In this document: in pieces, positions 5,368 to 5,654 of the stretch
Numbering within the stretch: position 1 is the stretch's first letter
Layout: each line of letters begins with the position of its first letter
Source of the DNA: Candidatus Staskawiczbacteria bacterium
GTDB lineage: Bacteria; Patescibacteriota; Minisyncoccia; Minisyncoccales; Staskawiczbacteraceae
Direction of reading: 5' to 3'
Length of the DNA stretch: 5,654 nucleotides
NCBI GenBank assembly: GCA_903850725.1
Contig: CAINMG010000110.1
Span: 1 to 5,654, forward strand
Notes under the pieces: model-generated
Seen by the model: only the letters and a program-made list of their open reading frames with translations
Databases searched by the model: none
What the model was told of the DNA's origin: nothing
Translations under genes and position numbers: made by a program

Positions 5368-5533
5368 ATGAGTCACAAAACGTGGTGTTTTGTCATTTTT
5401 GTTGTGGCCTTTTTTGGTGGTTGGAGGCGTGTACTGGGTTGAGTCAGATCAAGCTCAATATGAACGTGCAATGACTGTACAGCAGAGAGCTACGTACGTT
5501 CATTTGATTGATCAACTAAGGTGGTCTGCGTAA
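5368..5533 (+). pseudogene. Small single-pass membrane protein gene, apparently frameshifted
   Basis: From the ATG the frame reads MSHKTWCFVIFVVAFFGG... and stops at TGA 5440-5442 after 24 residues. The +1 frame is open from 5372 to TAA 5531-5533 and continues with plausible protein sequence: GVYWVESDQAQYERAM, then TVQQRATYVHLIDQLRWSA. Removing one T from the T6 run at 5410-5415 joins the two into 54 residues: a short basic start, one membrane helix (about 6-24, WCFVIFVVAFLVVGGVYWV), and a hydrophilic tail rich in Gln. GC is about 43%, above the core genes, and the promoter and Shine-Dalgarno are unusually strong. I do not recognise the family. It could be a decayed gene, a homopolymer sequencing error in an intact gene, a genuine 24-residue peptide, or, less likely, a recoded gene. 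Confidence 0.45.
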
Positions 5534-5654
5534 ACTAGACAGCAAAAGTGGAAAAGATAGATGGTTTTTCAGAGTACAAATTTTAATAATTTTTTATGAT
5601 TTTTTTAAAAAACTAACTATTTAAATGACTTTTAAGGGCTTTAAAATTTTGCAA
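5534..5654. other. AT-rich right flank without a supported gene
   Basis: The stretch is dominated by A and T runs. A weak 6-bp stem, TTTTAA (5630-5635) with TTAAAA (5641-5646), is followed by T4, which is too poor to call a terminator. An ATG at 5625 stays open to the edge for ten codons, which is too short to judge. Confidence 0.5.

Noticed and set aside
5407..5418. Programmed -1 frameshift at the T6 run of the small gene
   Set aside because: The continuing frame is +1 relative to the start, so a classic -1 slippery heptamer does not explain it; a one-base insertion or sequencing error is simpler.
5625..5654. ATG followed by ten open codons (MTFKGFKILQ) at the right edge
   Set aside because: It might be the start of the next gene, since other genes here also lack Shine-Dalgarno sites, but ten codons and weak promoter-like sequence are not enough to support a feature.

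Overview
The window is AT-rich (about 30-35% GC in the core genes). It carries a compact block of bacterial housekeeping genes whose sequence style suggests a Patescibacteria/CPR (Parcubacteria-like) genome. The reasons are short intergenic gaps, a lysine-rich bS21 next to a long GatB/YqeY protein, heptameric AT-rich intergenic arrays, GC-rich palindromic repeats, and core genes without a Shine-Dalgarno sequence. The taxonomic placement is inference from these traits, not a database result.

Layout, left to right: (1) 1-92, minus strand: the first 30 codons of a gene running off the left edge, not in the supplied set of longer frames. (2) 93-220: a divergent promoter region holding a near-palindrome, a REP-like CCTTCCC/GGGAAGG hairpin element, and a promoter that would start the lepB transcript at or next to its ATG. 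(3) 221-2913, plus strand: lepB (signal peptidase I), hisS (histidyl-tRNA synthetase), rpsU (ribosomal protein bS21) and yqeY (GatB/YqeY protein). The gaps are 4, 75 and 1 nt; the 75-nt gap is made of 7-bp repeats. yqeY contains a 30-bp GC-rich double hairpin that adds exactly ten codons in frame. (4) 2914-2969: a short convergent gap with a bidirectional intrinsic terminator. (5) 2970-5096, minus strand: pnp (polynucleotide phosphorylase), full length. (6) 5097-5367: pnp leader and divergent promoter region, with two opposed heptamer arrays, back-to-back -35 boxes, a palindromic candidate operator and a GC-rich leader hairpin. (7) 5368-5533, plus strand: a tiny gene for a single-pass membrane protein with strong transcription and translation signals, apparently broken by one extra T in a T6 run. 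(8) 5534-5654: AT-rich sequence with no supported feature.

The plus-strand operon combines protein export (LepB), tRNA charging (HisRS), ribosome assembly/initiation (bS21) and the tRNA-amidotransferase-related YqeY. The convergent pnp gene handles RNA turnover. No complete new defence or mobile system is visible. The unusual content lies in the palindromic and heptameric repeats, the in-frame repeat inside yqeY, and the small, strongly signalled, frameshifted membrane ORF with its operator-like promoter.
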